Source of the DNA: an uncultured Armatimonadota bacterium
GTDB lineage: Bacteria; Armatimonadota; Fimbriimonadia; Fimbriimonadales; Fimbriimonadaceae
Direction: 5' to 3'
NCBI GenBank assembly: GCA_903833215.1
Contig: CAILEM010000160.1
Location: forward strand, 87,150-151,149
DNA length: 64,000 bases
This document shows positions 9,718 to 19,202 of the stretch, one piece after another. Each line of letters opens with the position of its first letter. The first letter of the stretch is position 1. The position numbers were made by a program, and so were the translations under genes. The notes under the pieces were generated by a model that saw only the letters and a list, made by a program, of their open reading frames with translations, was not told the DNA's origin and made no database searches.

Positions 9718-10376
9718 TGTCAGACCGTGGCGAAGGAACTGTCATGAACGAACTCAGCGGACGAGAAAACCAGGTGGTTCTTCTCGCCGCAGATGGCCTA
9801 ACTGACAAAGAGATCGCCAAACACCTCAATCTTCAAGTCGCCACTATTCGCACGTACTGGGAGCGAATTCGAGAGAAGCTCGGAACGGCGAACAAGGCAC
9901 AGTCAATTAGTCGGATGCTCGCGCAACTGTACCGCGAGAAATCGCGCAGTGAGAGAGAGTACGAGCACATTATGAAGCTCGTCGTCGAGACCATCCCAGA
10001 TTTCGCGATCTTCCTCATGGAGCCGAATGGCACCATTCGCACGTGGAACGAAGGTGTGAAGCGGGTGTTCGGATACGACGAGGCCGAATGGGTTGGCAAA
10101 AACGGCGATATCATTTTCACCGAGGCCGATCGTAAGGCTGGTGCCCTGCAGCAAGAATTGGCGGCTGCGATGGAACTCGGGCGCGCCAACAACCAACGGT
10201 GGCACCAGCGAAAGGACGGTTCCATTTTCTGGGGAAGCGGATTCGCAAGCACGGTCCTTGACGAGGAAGATAACCTAATCGGAATTGTAAAGATCTGCCG
10301 CGACCACACGCTTCTCACTGGCGACAGAACGACTCTTCAGCCTGCAGACGTCGAGACCGATCAGCCAGAAAAGTAG
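9717..10376 (+). CDS. LuxR-type HTH plus PAS sensor regulator
   Basis: Regulator of 219 residues with an unusual domain order. A LuxR-type helix-turn-helix comes first (about residues 10-70, with LSGRENQVVLLAADGLTDKE), followed by one PAS domain (about 85-205, containing GTIRTWNEGVKRVFGYD). Classical LuxR or FixJ proteins carry the DNA-binding domain at the C-terminus. The start at 9717 overlaps the csbD stop; a second ATG at 9744, nearer the HTH and preceded by AAGGAA, is a credible alternative. Co-expression with a CsbD protein suggests a stress-response role. The PAS ligand, such as flavin, haem or a small molecule, cannot be read from sequence. Confidence 0.85.
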   Translation: MSDRGEGTVMNELSGRENQVVLLAADGLTDKEIAKHLNLQVATIRTYWERIREKLGTANKAQSISRMLAQLYREKSRSEREYEHIMKLVVETIPDFAIFLMEPNGTIRTWNEGVKRVFGYDEAEWVGKNGDIIFTEADRKAGALQQELAAAMELGRANNQRWHQRKDGSIFWGSGFASTVLDEEDNLIGIVKICRDHTLLTGDRTTLQPADVETDQPEK

Positions 10377-10559
10377 CCTCGTGTGGGGCAAAATAACGAT
10401 AGGAGTCCTTATGCGCCAAGCTCCATCATATTTCTGAGGGCGCAGCTACCAAGCTATTACCGGGTGGGTGGGACTGAAATGTCGCACGAGTAGGCCCAAG
10501 CGTCCTCGTTCCAATAACGCCATGTCGCGCTGTTTGGTCAACTCCTTTTCGAAGTCTTC

Positions 10560-11006
10560 CTATTTGCCCCGAGACTCTGAAATATCTGCGACGAGACTTA
10601 CATATTCGTGAATGCTAAGGGCGCGGGCTTTTACGATTTGGCTCTTATCGCCAAGCTTCATGGTTGAGTACATGGTTCCCGATGCGTGAGCGTATTCGGA
10701 GTCTAGGAACCCAAACTCGCTGTCTCGAAAGGCTATCCAGGCCCTTTGGGCGACGACCAACTTCTTCCGCGTCTCAGCGGATACGGCTGAAGTGAGCTTC
10801 TTGTAGTCTCGGTTCATCTGGGCATCCCACGCTGCGGTCGCCTTCTCCGTGCAAGCATTCATTCCAGCGGTAGAAGGGTGCTTGTCGATGCACTGGGACA
10901 AAGCGAGATCAATCGGATGTTGCTCAGATTTTTGAATGCCAGGTGACTTGGCAACGCAGACGAATAAAGCGACTATAACAACAGATAATATATTATGGTT
11001 GGCCAT
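10560..11006 (-). CDS. LprI-like (DUF1311) secreted protein
   Basis: Small 148-residue protein with an N-terminal hydrophobic export segment (residues 5-20). It then shows the pattern of the lysozyme-inhibitor LprI N-terminal domain (PF07007): a conserved cysteine pair (SQCID, NACTEK) and the signature QRAWIAFRDSE. Family members are periplasmic or surface proteins; the mycobacterial one inhibits lysozyme, but most are uncharacterised. It lies 71 bp downstream of the Ca2+ ATPase on the same strand, so read-through from that operon is possible. Function is inferred from family only. Confidence 0.75.
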   Translation of the reverse strand: MANHNILSVVIVALFVCVAKSPGIQKSEQHPIDLALSQCIDKHPSTAGMNACTEKATAAWDAQMNRDYKKLTSAVSAETRKKLVVAQRAWIAFRDSEFGFLDSEYAHASGTMYSTMKLGDKSQIVKARALSIHEYVSLVADISESRGK

Positions 11007-11077
11007 GTGAACCTCAGTGGGAGGTTAGTGCTCCCACCAAGAATAGATTATCATGCCGCGCTCACCAGAGGATGAAC

Positions 11078-13753
11078 CTACTTCCCAGTTAGCCCACGTA
11101 AGCGGAATGACTTTATGATCTCCAGAGTGACCAGGGGTATCGCACCGACGAACAAAAGCCCAGCAACGGTAACTGGAGGCAGGTATGACACATTGAGAAG
11201 GAGTCCTACGGCTTGGTTTTGTAGACTCAAGACTTGGATGCCGCACGAGATCACAACCACCAAGACTAAGTTGAGATTCGAGAGTGGGTTGATACGCCAG
11301 ATTGGCTTTGTCTCGCTGCGTCCACCCAGAGACCGTAGGAGTTCGGCGAACACCAGAACCGTGAAGGCCGATGTTCGAGCTGTTTCGGCGGTTCCCACCC
11401 TCAGCGCTTCTAGGTAAACAGCGAACGCCACCCCTGCCGTTAAGAATCCAGTCAGCAGCATCGTGTGAATGAAGACCGGATTCGCTATCCGCTCCGAGGG
11501 TGGCCGAGGTAATCGGTGCATCACATCGGGATCGATTGAGTCGGTTGCGAGGCACAGTGCGGGCAATCCGTCTGTGACGAGATTGATCCACAGAAGATGG
11601 ATAGGCAGCAGTGGCATCGGCAAGCCAATGACAACACATGTGGTCATCAACAGCAATTCACCAATATTGCCAGCAAGAAGATATTCCAGGGTCTTGCGGA
11701 TGTTGTCGTAGATCCCTCTTCCCTCTTCGACCGCCGCGACGATCGTGGCAAAGTTATCGTCGGTAATGATCATGTCCGCCGCCTGCTTAGTAACTTCTGT
11801 GCCGGACTTGCCCATCGCGATACCGATATCGGCCCCGGTGATCGCAGGGGCATCGTTCACACCATCGCCGGTCATTGCAACAACCGATCTGTCCTCCCTT
11901 AGAGCCCGGACAATTCGTAATTTGTGCTCGGCAGTAACTCGGGCGTAAACCGTGACTTCGTGGGCGTGCAGTCGCAACTCTTCGTCGGATTGCTTCTCAA
12001 TTTCTGCACCGGTGACTGTGGTTCCTGAAGTGATTCCCAACTCATGCGCGATGGCAGCCGCAGTGTGAGGATGGTCGCCTGTAATCATGATCACCCTAAT
12101 TCCGGCACGTGCGCACGTTGCGATCGCAGACTTCGCTTCCGATCGAGGTGGATCGTACATCCCCGTCAACCCGACAAACACGAGATCGTGTTCGACAGAA
12201 TCAGCACTGACTTCGAGGGGCGTTCCCGGGTCAAGGTCTCGATAGGCCGATCCAAGCACACGCAGGGCCTGCTTCGCCAGTTTTGAGGTTTGCCCTAATA
12301 TCCGTTCTCTGTCCTCAGGCATGAGTGGACGGATGCCAGCACTGGTGTGGATGTGGGTGCATTGCTTGAGCAGAGTGCCAGGAGCACCATTGATAAAGGC
12401 ACGGAGCCCTGCTTTGGAGATGTGTCGGATAACTGTACTTCGCTTGCGGTCCGAGTCGAACGGAAATTCCAGGAGCTTTGGAAAGTCACTTTCGATACGC
12501 TGCCGATCTACACCTGCCTTCAATCCAAACGTCAGTAGGGCACCTTCGGTAGGGTCGCCTTCGGTTTTCCAGGCACCGTCGCTGTGAACCAGGTTGGCAT
12601 TGTTGCAAGCCAAGACGATGGTCGCGAGTTCCAGGAGGGGCAAGTCGTCCTGGACTTTCGCTCTTGTGTCGACACGGCTAACTTCACCCTCCGGTCCGTA
12701 GCCTTCACCGGTTACATCGTATTGAATGTCATCAACGTAAGCCGCACGTACTGTCATTTGCCCAACCGTGAGCGTCCCCGTCTTGTCAGTACAAATCACG
12801 CTGGTGGAGCCCAACGTTTCGACTGCGGCCAGTTTTCGAACGAGGGCGTGGCGTTTGGCCATCCTTGCCACTCCAAGCGAAAGAGCAACCGTCACGACCG
12901 CAGGCAACCCCTCGGGAACCGCAGCCACCGCGAGGCTGATGGACGTCATGAGCATTTCCACCGGCTTCTCTCCGCGATAGACTCCGAGTACGAACAGCAG
13001 GCCGACGATGCCCAATGCCGCTCCGACGAGGACGCGTCCCACCGAATCCAGTTTTCGCTGAAGAGGGGTGCCTTCGTCTTTGGCAGCGGTTTTGATGAGC
13101 CCAGCGATATGCCCTAACTCGGTTGCCATGCCGGTGGACACGACAACCGCCTCACCTTTCCCGACCGCAATGCTAGTCCCCATGAAAACGATATTCTCTC
13201 GGTCACCCAGGGCAGTACCCGCGTGCAAAATGGTCTTGGCTCGCTTCACCACCAGATCGGATTCTCCAGTGAGCGTGGCTTCCATACACGAGAGCGAAGC
13301 CGCCTGCAGTAGGCGGGCGTCTGCCGCAACGATGTCTCCCGCTTCCAGCACGAGGATGTCGCCAGTGACGATTTTGGCGGCAGGAACCAAAGTGGTTTCG
13401 CTGCCTCGCAATACTTTTGCCATCGGTGCCGTCATCTTTTGCAACGCGGTGATTGATTTTTCTGCGTTGTACTCCTGATAGAACCCGATAGCGGCGTTTA
13501 GGACGATGATCAGAAAGATGGCGATTGCATCCAACTTCTCCCCGAGCACAAGCGAGACGATGCCCGCCGCGATCAGAATCCAGATGATCACGCTCCTAAA
13601 CTGGCTCCAAACGATCTGCAACCAGTTTCCACGTTCGGCTTCCGATTGAGTAAGCCCCTTCGGTGACGAATCTACCGACACCAATGCCTGTTCAATCGAC
13701 TTGGAATGCCAGCATTCGGCCTTTGCAGGGTTGGCTTCTGAGGTTCGCCTCAT
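11078..13753 (-). CDS. P2A-type cation (Ca2+) transporting ATPase
   Basis: Integral-membrane P-type ATPase of 891 residues, predicted to export Ca2+. In order: cation-ATPase N-terminal domain (about 15-75), actuator motif TGES at 162-165, TM4 ion-site motif PEGLP at 280-284, phosphorylated Asp323 in DKTGTLT, hinge motif TGDGVNDAP, TM5 with NIGELL, and TM6 with NLVTDGLP. The C-terminal region holds four further hydrophobic segments. PEGLP with the TM5 Glu and TM6 N-x-x-T-D is the SERCA/PMR1 arrangement and sets it apart from proton pumps (P3) and heavy-metal pumps (P1B). It lies 15 bp downstream of the P1B ATPase gene, so the two are probably cotranscribed. Confidence 0.88.
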   Translation of the reverse strand: MRRTSEANPAKAECWHSKSIEQALVSVDSSPKGLTQSEAERGNWLQIVWSQFRSVIIWILIAAGIVSLVLGEKLDAIAIFLIIVLNAAIGFYQEYNAEKSITALQKMTAPMAKVLRGSETTLVPAAKIVTGDILVLEAGDIVAADARLLQAASLSCMEATLTGESDLVVKRAKTILHAGTALGDRENIVFMGTSIAVGKGEAVVVSTGMATELGHIAGLIKTAAKDEGTPLQRKLDSVGRVLVGAALGIVGLLFVLGVYRGEKPVEMLMTSISLAVAAVPEGLPAVVTVALSLGVARMAKRHALVRKLAAVETLGSTSVICTDKTGTLTVGQMTVRAAYVDDIQYDVTGEGYGPEGEVSRVDTRAKVQDDLPLLELATIVLACNNANLVHSDGAWKTEGDPTEGALLTFGLKAGVDRQRIESDFPKLLEFPFDSDRKRSTVIRHISKAGLRAFINGAPGTLLKQCTHIHTSAGIRPLMPEDRERILGQTSKLAKQALRVLGSAYRDLDPGTPLEVSADSVEHDLVFVGLTGMYDPPRSEAKSAIATCARAGIRVIMITGDHPHTAAAIAHELGITSGTTVTGAEIEKQSDEELRLHAHEVTVYARVTAEHKLRIVRALREDRSVVAMTGDGVNDAPAITGADIGIAMGKSGTEVTKQAADMIITDDNFATIVAAVEEGRGIYDNIRKTLEYLLAGNIGELLLMTTCVVIGLPMPLLPIHLLWINLVTDGLPALCLATDSIDPDVMHRLPRPPSERIANPVFIHTMLLTGFLTAGVAFAVYLEALRVGTAETARTSAFTVLVFAELLRSLGGRSETKPIWRINPLSNLNLVLVVVISCGIQVLSLQNQAVGLLLNVSYLPPVTVAGLLFVGAIPLVTLEIIKSFRLRGLTGK

Positions 13754-13768
13754 GATGCGAGTGCCGAA

Positions 13769-15718
13769 CTAGAAATCGTGCATCACCTTGGGTGGAAAGG
13801 CGGCTCGGAGGGCGTTAAGCACGGCGAGGACGTCGATGACTTCTTGCGTGATGGCACCGTTTACGGGGCTCAAATATCCTGCTGCCGCGAAACCCATGCC
13901 TACGATGCTGAATACCATCCCTCCGACCGCACTCTGAAGGGCAATGACTCGCATACGCCGGCTGACATGAAGGAATTCATCCACTTTGCTGAGGTCGTTA
14001 TCCATCACGACAACACCTGCCGCTTCTGCGGTTACGTCGCTGTTTTGCCCGATTGCCATGCCGACGGTGGCGGCCATCATCGCGGGGGCGTCGTTGATAC
14101 CGTCGCCGATGTACAGCGTCTTAGCTGCTGCAGTCTCCTTGCGGACGATGGCGAGTTTCTCCTCTGGGCTCTTCTCAGCGTAGATTTCCTTGATGCCGAC
14201 CTGATCCGCGAGATACCGCACTTCAGATTCCCGGTCTCCCGAGATGATCATCATTCGGCCAAATCGATGGTTCGGACCCAGATGGCGCACGAACGAGCGG
14301 CTATCGGCTCGGGGTGCATCCCTAAAATGCAGAGCGCCCGCGTACTTCTTATCGATTGCTACCACGCATTCCAATCCACCACCTATGGGCGGGAGGTTTT
14401 CTATCCCTGGGGTCTTTTGGGACTCAAGTTTGCCCCGACTCGTGATCTGGACATGATGACCGCTGACGGACCCTACTAGACCCTGACTAGGACGTTCGCT
14501 AACTTCGGTCGCCTCGGGCAGTTCGAGCGAGTCCTTCTTCGCCGCATTGAGGATGGCGCGAGCGAGGGGATGTTTTGAGTAGCGCTCAAGGCTTGCGACA
14601 AGAGTCAACAACTCTGGCTGCTGAAATCCGGGGGCAACGAGTTGGTCGGTGAGGGTTGGTTCGCCGTAGGTCAGGGTGCCCGTCTTATCGAAGATCGCGG
14701 TGCGACACTCGCCGACCTGCTCAAGCACGACCGGGCTCTTGACGATAATTGCACGTCGAGCACAAAGGGAAATCGACCCAATGATCGCGATGGGAATGGC
14801 GAGGAGTAGCGGACAGGGGGTGGCGATCACGAGAACAGCCAAGAATCGTATGGGGTCGCCACTGTAAGTCCATGCTCCCGCAGCAACAGTCAGAGCGATC
14901 GGAGTGTAAATCGTCCCTAACTGGTCGCCCAACCGACGAAGTTGGGGCCGCTTGGATTCTGACTCTCGCATGACCTCCATGATCTTTGCGTAGCGGGAGT
15001 CGGCTGCCTTCAAGGTAGTACGAATTGTCAAGGCGCCTTCACCATTCACGGCACCGGATATCACCAACGAACCGCGTGTCTTGGTGATTTTGAATGGCTC
15101 GCCGGTCAGATATGATTCGTCCATCACACCGTGTCCTTCGATGACTTCACCATCGGCAGGGCAAATCTCGTGGGGATAAATGATGAGGGTGTCGCCAACC
15201 GCGATGTCTGCCAGGGCCACATCCACAACTTCTGAACCACGTTTGCCGTGGGCAACCGATGGCATGCGCTTTGCCAATGCCGCGAGTACCGAAGACGCAC
15301 TGCGGAGAGCGTAGTTTTCTAGAGCTTCGCCTCCGGCCAGCATCAGAACGATGATGGAGCCCGCCAAATACTGGCCGAGCATTACCGACGTTACGATGGA
15401 AATTCCGCCAAGGAGGTCCGTTCCAAAATCCCGTTTCAGAAGCTTCCGCAGGAGGTCCACAAGAAGCGGGATGCCCCCTACTGCGAGCGTAACGAACAAC
15501 GGTATTTCGTACGTCGCCTGCGTACTGTGCACCGCGTAACGAAGAATAAGATGCACGACGATCGCGACGATCGACAACGCAGCACTCATCGTGCTCTTAC
15601 GCCGCCAAAGCATGGCTGGCGAATACCAAGGCAGATTGGGTTTATCTTCAGAAGCAGTGGCTGCCGCAGGAGCCTTCGGGAGGCTACTCACGGATGGAAC
15701 TGGGAGGGTTGTTTTCAT
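13769..15718 (-). CDS. P1B-type heavy-metal transporting ATPase (TPC class)
   Basis: Membrane metal-exporting P-type ATPase of 649 residues. Visible motifs are TGEP (about 205-208), TM4 metal-site TPC at 300-302 in the run TPCPLLLAIPIA, phosphorylated Asp344 in DKTGTLT, GDGINDAPA, and a last membrane segment with QEVID (625-629) followed by LNALR. TM4 TPC with QExxD in TM6 is the pattern I recall for the P1B-5 subgroup, linked to Fe, Ni or Co export. There is no N-terminal metal-binding HMA domain and no C-terminal hemerythrin domain. It sits between exoD and the Ca2+ ATPase with 15-21 bp gaps, which indicates an operon. The metal is inferred from motifs only. Confidence 0.85.
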   Translation of the reverse strand: MKTTLPVPSVSSLPKAPAAATASEDKPNLPWYSPAMLWRRKSTMSAALSIVAIVVHLILRYAVHSTQATYEIPLFVTLAVGGIPLLVDLLRKLLKRDFGTDLLGGISIVTSVMLGQYLAGSIIVLMLAGGEALENYALRSASSVLAALAKRMPSVAHGKRGSEVVDVALADIAVGDTLIIYPHEICPADGEVIEGHGVMDESYLTGEPFKITKTRGSLVISGAVNGEGALTIRTTLKAADSRYAKIMEVMRESESKRPQLRRLGDQLGTIYTPIALTVAAGAWTYSGDPIRFLAVLVIATPCPLLLAIPIAIIGSISLCARRAIIVKSPVVLEQVGECRTAIFDKTGTLTYGEPTLTDQLVAPGFQQPELLTLVASLERYSKHPLARAILNAAKKDSLELPEATEVSERPSQGLVGSVSGHHVQITSRGKLESQKTPGIENLPPIGGGLECVVAIDKKYAGALHFRDAPRADSRSFVRHLGPNHRFGRMMIISGDRESEVRYLADQVGIKEIYAEKSPEEKLAIVRKETAAAKTLYIGDGINDAPAMMAATVGMAIGQNSDVTAEAAGVVVMDNDLSKVDEFLHVSRRMRVIALQSAVGGMVFSIVGMGFAAAGYLSPVNGAITQEVIDVLAVLNALRAAFPPKVMHDF

Positions 15719-15739
15719 TGTAATGCCGACCTATCGACT

Positions 15740-16363
15740 TCAGCCAAATCTGTTCAGGGCATGCATCAGCAGGCCTGGACTCGCTGCGACAGCGACCAGC
15801 AGTCCGAGGCAAACGATGTAGCCAGCAACGACGAAGACGCCGTCACGATTTGCTAAGCCCAATGCCATCAACATAATGCCAAGAGCTGGGATGGTATTGA
15901 GGAATGGGAGTGGGAGCACCAGAATGACCCCCGAGGTAATTGTTAGCAGGGCGACTCCCGCGGAACCAATTCGTCCGGTGCAGAAGGGCCACCTCGGTCG
16001 CGTGACCCGCTCGATACGCTTTGCCCACCGAAGCCCGTGCAAACGGAGCAGAATCGAAGCCTTCTCTGAAAAGACAAAAGCCCTCAGGCAAGCAGGTAGC
16101 CAGGGTTGCTTCATACCGATGGCCATCTGGATGCCAACCAGTACCAGCATGAGCCCGACAAGGGTCGAGCCAAAGGGAAGAAGCGGGATAAGTGCGGGCA
16201 GGGCGACCAAGAAAAGTGCCAGTCCAAATCCAGTATCCGCCGTGGCGGCCATGGCTTCTCCCACATGAATCCGAACCGACCCGCGTGGGGTGACAAACAG
16301 GTCAGATAGGCGAAACGTCGGTTTGGGAGTCACCATCAACTCACGCACTGCTGGTGAGGGCAA
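15740..16363 (-). CDS. exoD: ExoD-family membrane protein
   Basis: Membrane protein of 207 residues that fits the ExoD family (PF06055). It has an N-terminal cytosolic part, two adjacent hydrophobic spans at about 45-85, a basic loop, and further spans at about 140-200. The segment LLPFGSTLVGLMLVLVGIQM is characteristic. ExoD was described in rhizobia as affecting exopolysaccharide production; its biochemical function is unknown. Two ATG codons (16363 and 16336) are possible starts. It is the first gene of a three-gene reverse-strand operon with two cation ATPases and diverges from the universal stress protein gene, so the set may be an ion or envelope-stress unit. Confidence 0.8.
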   Translation of the reverse strand: MPSPAVRELMVTPKPTFRLSDLFVTPRGSVRIHVGEAMAATADTGFGLALFLVALPALIPLLPFGSTLVGLMLVLVGIQMAIGMKQPWLPACLRAFVFSEKASILLRLHGLRWAKRIERVTRPRWPFCTGRIGSAGVALLTITSGVILVLPLPFLNTIPALGIMLMALGLANRDGVFVVAGYIVCLGLLVAVAASPGLLMHALNRFG

Positions 16364-16580
16364 GCGATGCCGATCGAGATGGTCTTGTAGGTACGCATAG
16401 GATTCGAACGAGCCTCGTTCGTTGGCGCCTCGCCACTCTTGCGAGAACGCAGGGACCTGACGAAAGGAAGCCCATAAATGTTCCTAAGTGAGGAGACCTC
16501 GCGGGAACCTTGCGCCACCGAGTCAGTCCATCTGTTGTGTATGGTCCCAGATAGGGCCCTAATGACACGAAGAAGGAACT

Positions 16581-17453
16581 ATGAAGACGCTCATTGGAAT
16601 CGATGAAGAAGGAAAGTACAAGGCGGCCATGGACCTCTGTATGGCTCTGGATTTTTCAGACCAGCACATCCTCCTTGCACATGCCATACAGCCACCGACC
16701 TTCCTGGTGCCCATATTTGCTCCGACGGATATCGTCATGTCCTCACTGCAATCAGGTCTTGAGGCGCAGGGCGACAGACTCGTTGAGAAGGCACGAAGCC
16801 ACATTGATCTCGCAATGCCGTGCGAGACGGCGGTTGTCGTCGGCACCCCGGTTGAGCACCTTTTGGGGTTGGCCGTCGAGAAGAAGGTCGATCTGTTTGC
16901 GTTGGGCGCGGGGCATAGAAGTGGCGCGAGCTACTACTTCGGGAGTGTCTGCCGTGGAATAGCGGTGGGAGCGGAGCAGTCGTTTCTTGTCGCGAAAGGG
17001 AAGGTCAAGACCAACAAGAAGCTGAGCGCGATCTTTGCGACCGATCACTCGGAGTACTCAAACAAATGCTTGGAGAAATTCTGCTCTTGGGCTCCCAAAG
17101 GTATCGATACCATCCATGTCGTGACGGCCTACGATCCGGGTGGGGCGGCCCTAGACCTTCTTAAGAGCAAGATTGAGATTGATATCGACCTTGAAAAGGT
17201 TATCCGCACTGAAGTCGAAGCGCTTTGCGCCAACTCAGTGGCGCGACTCGAATCTGCTGGTTACAACGCCGATTACCTGGTTTATGAGGGACATCCAAAC
17301 GATGCCCTCCACGAAGCGATGGAAACCTGCGATGCCGATCTCCTCATTCTCGGTGCCCGTGGTCACGGGTTCGTCGAGCAGGTGTTGATCGGAAGCATCT
17401 CGCTTCATCAGATCTCCCGAGAAAGCTATTCGGTGCTTGTCATGCGGGTCTGA
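16581..17453 (+). CDS. Tandem universal stress protein (UspA family)
   Basis: A 290-residue cytosolic protein made of two UspA domains (about 1-145 and 150-290). The second domain keeps the ATP-binding signature G-2x-G-9x-G-S as GARGHGFVEQVLIGSIS. In the first domain the equivalent loop, GAGHRSGASYYFGSVC, is a recognisable variant. The start has a good GAAGGA Shine-Dalgarno 5 nt upstream of the ATG. It is divergent from the exoD-ATPase operon, which suggests shared stress control. The ATP-binding class of UspA proteins acts in stress survival by protein interaction; no enzymatic activity is implied. Confidence 0.88.
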   Translation: MKTLIGIDEEGKYKAAMDLCMALDFSDQHILLAHAIQPPTFLVPIFAPTDIVMSSLQSGLEAQGDRLVEKARSHIDLAMPCETAVVVGTPVEHLLGLAVEKKVDLFALGAGHRSGASYYFGSVCRGIAVGAEQSFLVAKGKVKTNKKLSAIFATDHSEYSNKCLEKFCSWAPKGIDTIHVVTAYDPGGAALDLLKSKIEIDIDLEKVIRTEVEALCANSVARLESAGYNADYLVYEGHPNDALHEAMETCDADLLILGARGHGFVEQVLIGSISLHQISRESYSVLVMRV

Positions 17454-17753
17454 GCTTTTGCCAGTGCCATTAGCCAGCCTTCGACCATTAGCAGAAGCAC
17501 AATTCATTTGCCCATGGGATTCTCCTTCTAGGTCCGGAGAGGCGTCGATGTACTTTCCTGGGGAGCGATGACTTTCATCTCAATGCAGCACCAAGTTTAC
17601 TGGCGCGGGACGAGATTCATGGACAAATCTAAGGTGATTGCGTATCCCCCGGGCCAGCGATGCCTTTGCAGCAACAGATATTTGGCTTGGTTAACGAGGT
17701 TGAACGGCACCTAAGCCAATTCGATCAACCCGCATGTTGCCGGCTCCTCACGA

Positions 17754-18197
17754 TCATTTCATTTCGGAGAGCTTATCGACGCTTTTGACGATCTTCCACG
17801 TTCCGGCAAACTTCTTCCACGTGTCAACGCCGATCTCGTGAAAATGGCTCGTCTTGTTGTCCTTCGAAATTAAGACCCACTTGGCATCGTAGGTGATATC
17901 GACTTGGTCGCTCTTCTTCGATGCACTGATGACTTTCTCGCCACCCGTGATGGTCTTCATTTCGAACAAGGGTTTGAACTCTGCCAACGAGTCCTTACGA
18001 TTCTTTGTCTTACCGTCGGGCGTTAACCACGTGTAGTTATCTGCAACGAGACTTTGAAATTTAGCAAAGTCTTTTGAACGAACCACCTTTGAGAGGTTGT
18101 CATATCTGGATTGCCACTCTTGCGAGAGCTTGTCTGCATGCGCAAGTGTCGAAGCAGCGATAACGAACAAGGCGAGACTACTACTCAACCGGGGCAT
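17754..18197 (-). CDS. Secreted NTF2-like (SnoaL/DUF4440-type) protein
   Basis: Small 147-residue protein with a signal peptide (MPRLSSSLALFVIAASTLAHA), followed by one NTF2-like alpha+beta domain of the DUF4440/SnoaL type. The tail W-K-K-F-A-G-T-W-K-I-V-K-S is typical of that fold. Members often bind small hydrophobic ligands or act as isomerase-like pockets, but no catalytic residue can be named here. No Shine-Dalgarno is visible; a TATTCT element 5 nt before the ATG could drive a leaderless transcript. The 300 bp between this gene and the universal stress protein hold nothing I recognise. Confidence 0.6.
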   Translation of the reverse strand: MPRLSSSLALFVIAASTLAHADKLSQEWQSRYDNLSKVVRSKDFAKFQSLVADNYTWLTPDGKTKNRKDSLAEFKPLFEMKTITGGEKVISASKKSDQVDITYDAKWVLISKDNKTSHFHEIGVDTWKKFAGTWKIVKSVDKLSEMK

Positions 18198-18319
18198 AGC
18201 TGAGAATACCTAGCCCTGAACGGAGTCCTCGGGAATCTGCTTTCGGAACCCTCCCGGTACTCGGAATCGGTTGCTTTACCATCGGGACAGCCTAGAGTGA
18301 GGCCAGGTGCAGCCAAATC

Positions 18320-18844
18320 TCATATCTGCTTTGACATCCGGACGACTGGCATTCTTAATCCGTTGCTCGCATCGATCTCTGCTGCTTCGGTTTCTTTGAA
18401 GCCAAAGTGGGCATAAAGGGGCACACCCGTTAGGGTCGCTACGAGCGTCAGCATTTTGAATCCTTCGGACTTCGCGGCGATTTCAGAGGCGCGCATGATC
18501 GCTGCGCCGATTCCGCGGCGAGCGAAGTCAGGGTGGACGAAGAATGCTCGAATGGACGCAGGTTCACGGCTTGGATCGAGGTATCGACCGCTTCCTTGGT
18601 TGCTGCCATAGAGGCGGTCTCGCTTGCTCCAACCTCCGCATCCAACGATTTTCCCTTCAGCTTCGGCGACGAAAAAGGTTTGGTCTTCAATCAGAAGTTC
18701 GTCGACCGCGAAAATCGGGCCAAGTGCCGCCTCAATGAGTTCCGGAGAGTAATCGTCTGCCTGCAAGCCGTGGGCCGAAACGGGAATGAGCTCCGCTATG
18801 GCAGGAATATCGTTCTTCGTAGCTAAGCGAAGAGTGAAAATCAT
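18320..18844 (-). CDS. GNAT-family N-acetyltransferase
   Basis: A 174-residue acetyltransferase of the GNAT superfamily, starting MIFTLRLATKNDIPAIAEL. The acetyl-CoA binding motif A is present as RRGIGAAIM after strand FFVHPDFA, and a conserved C-terminal segment GVPLYAHFGF follows. The frame stays open for 45 codons upstream of this ATG, but those overlap the neighbouring regulator gene in another frame, so I take 18844. It lies 13 bp downstream of a winged-helix regulator gene in the same orientation, a likely two-gene operon. Substrate unknown. Confidence 0.85.
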   Translation of the reverse strand: MIFTLRLATKNDIPAIAELIPVSAHGLQADDYSPELIEAALGPIFAVDELLIEDQTFFVAEAEGKIVGCGGWSKRDRLYGSNQGSGRYLDPSREPASIRAFFVHPDFARRGIGAAIMRASEIAAKSEGFKMLTLVATLTGVPLYAHFGFKETEAAEIDASNGLRMPVVRMSKQI

Positions 18845-18857
18845 TCTCGAAATGACC

Positions 18858-19202
18858 CTAAGCGCTATGCGGCAGGCCGAGAGCGATGAGGTCGCCAACG
18901 GTTCGGTGCCACTCGACCGGGTGTCGAAGGGGGAGATCTTTATTGATCCGGTAGCGATTACTTCGCCCCTGCCTCTCACGAACTAAAATGCCTTCGCCTT
19001 CTAGGTCGGCAACGATTCTCTGAACTGCCCGTTCTGTGATTCCAACTGAAACGGCGACCTCGCGAAGGGTGGCCTCGGGCGAAACGTCGAGGCATATCAG
19101 CACATGCGAGTGGTTGGTCAGAAAGGTCCAGGCTGACCTGGTCTGAAGATTTTTCGTGTTTTCACTAATCGAGCTTGACATGGCGATCATCATATACGAC
19201 AT
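18858..19202 (-). CDS. Winged-helix transcriptional regulator
   Basis: A 114-residue DNA-binding protein. The core (about 25-90) is a winged helix with recognition region [20 protein letters not shown] and a wing-like [12 protein letters not shown], similar to MarR/ArsR-type or Lrp-like single-domain regulators. There is no obvious effector domain. The start is ambiguous: ATG at 19202, 19193 or 19181. A perfect 6-bp palindrome covers the first ATG, which fits autorepression. It is divergent from dabB and so could also control the inorganic-carbon transporter; that link rests on position only. Confidence 0.75.
   Translation of the reverse strand: MSYMMIAMSSSISENTKNLQTRSAWTFLTNHSHVLICLDVSPEATLREVAVSVGITERAVQRIVADLEGEGILVRERQGRSNRYRINKDLPLRHPVEWHRTVGDLIALGLPHSA

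Noticed and set aside
12584..13117. Forward frame of 177 codons inside the Ca2+ ATPase gene
   Set aside because: Antisense shadow of a gene with all P-type ATPase motifs.
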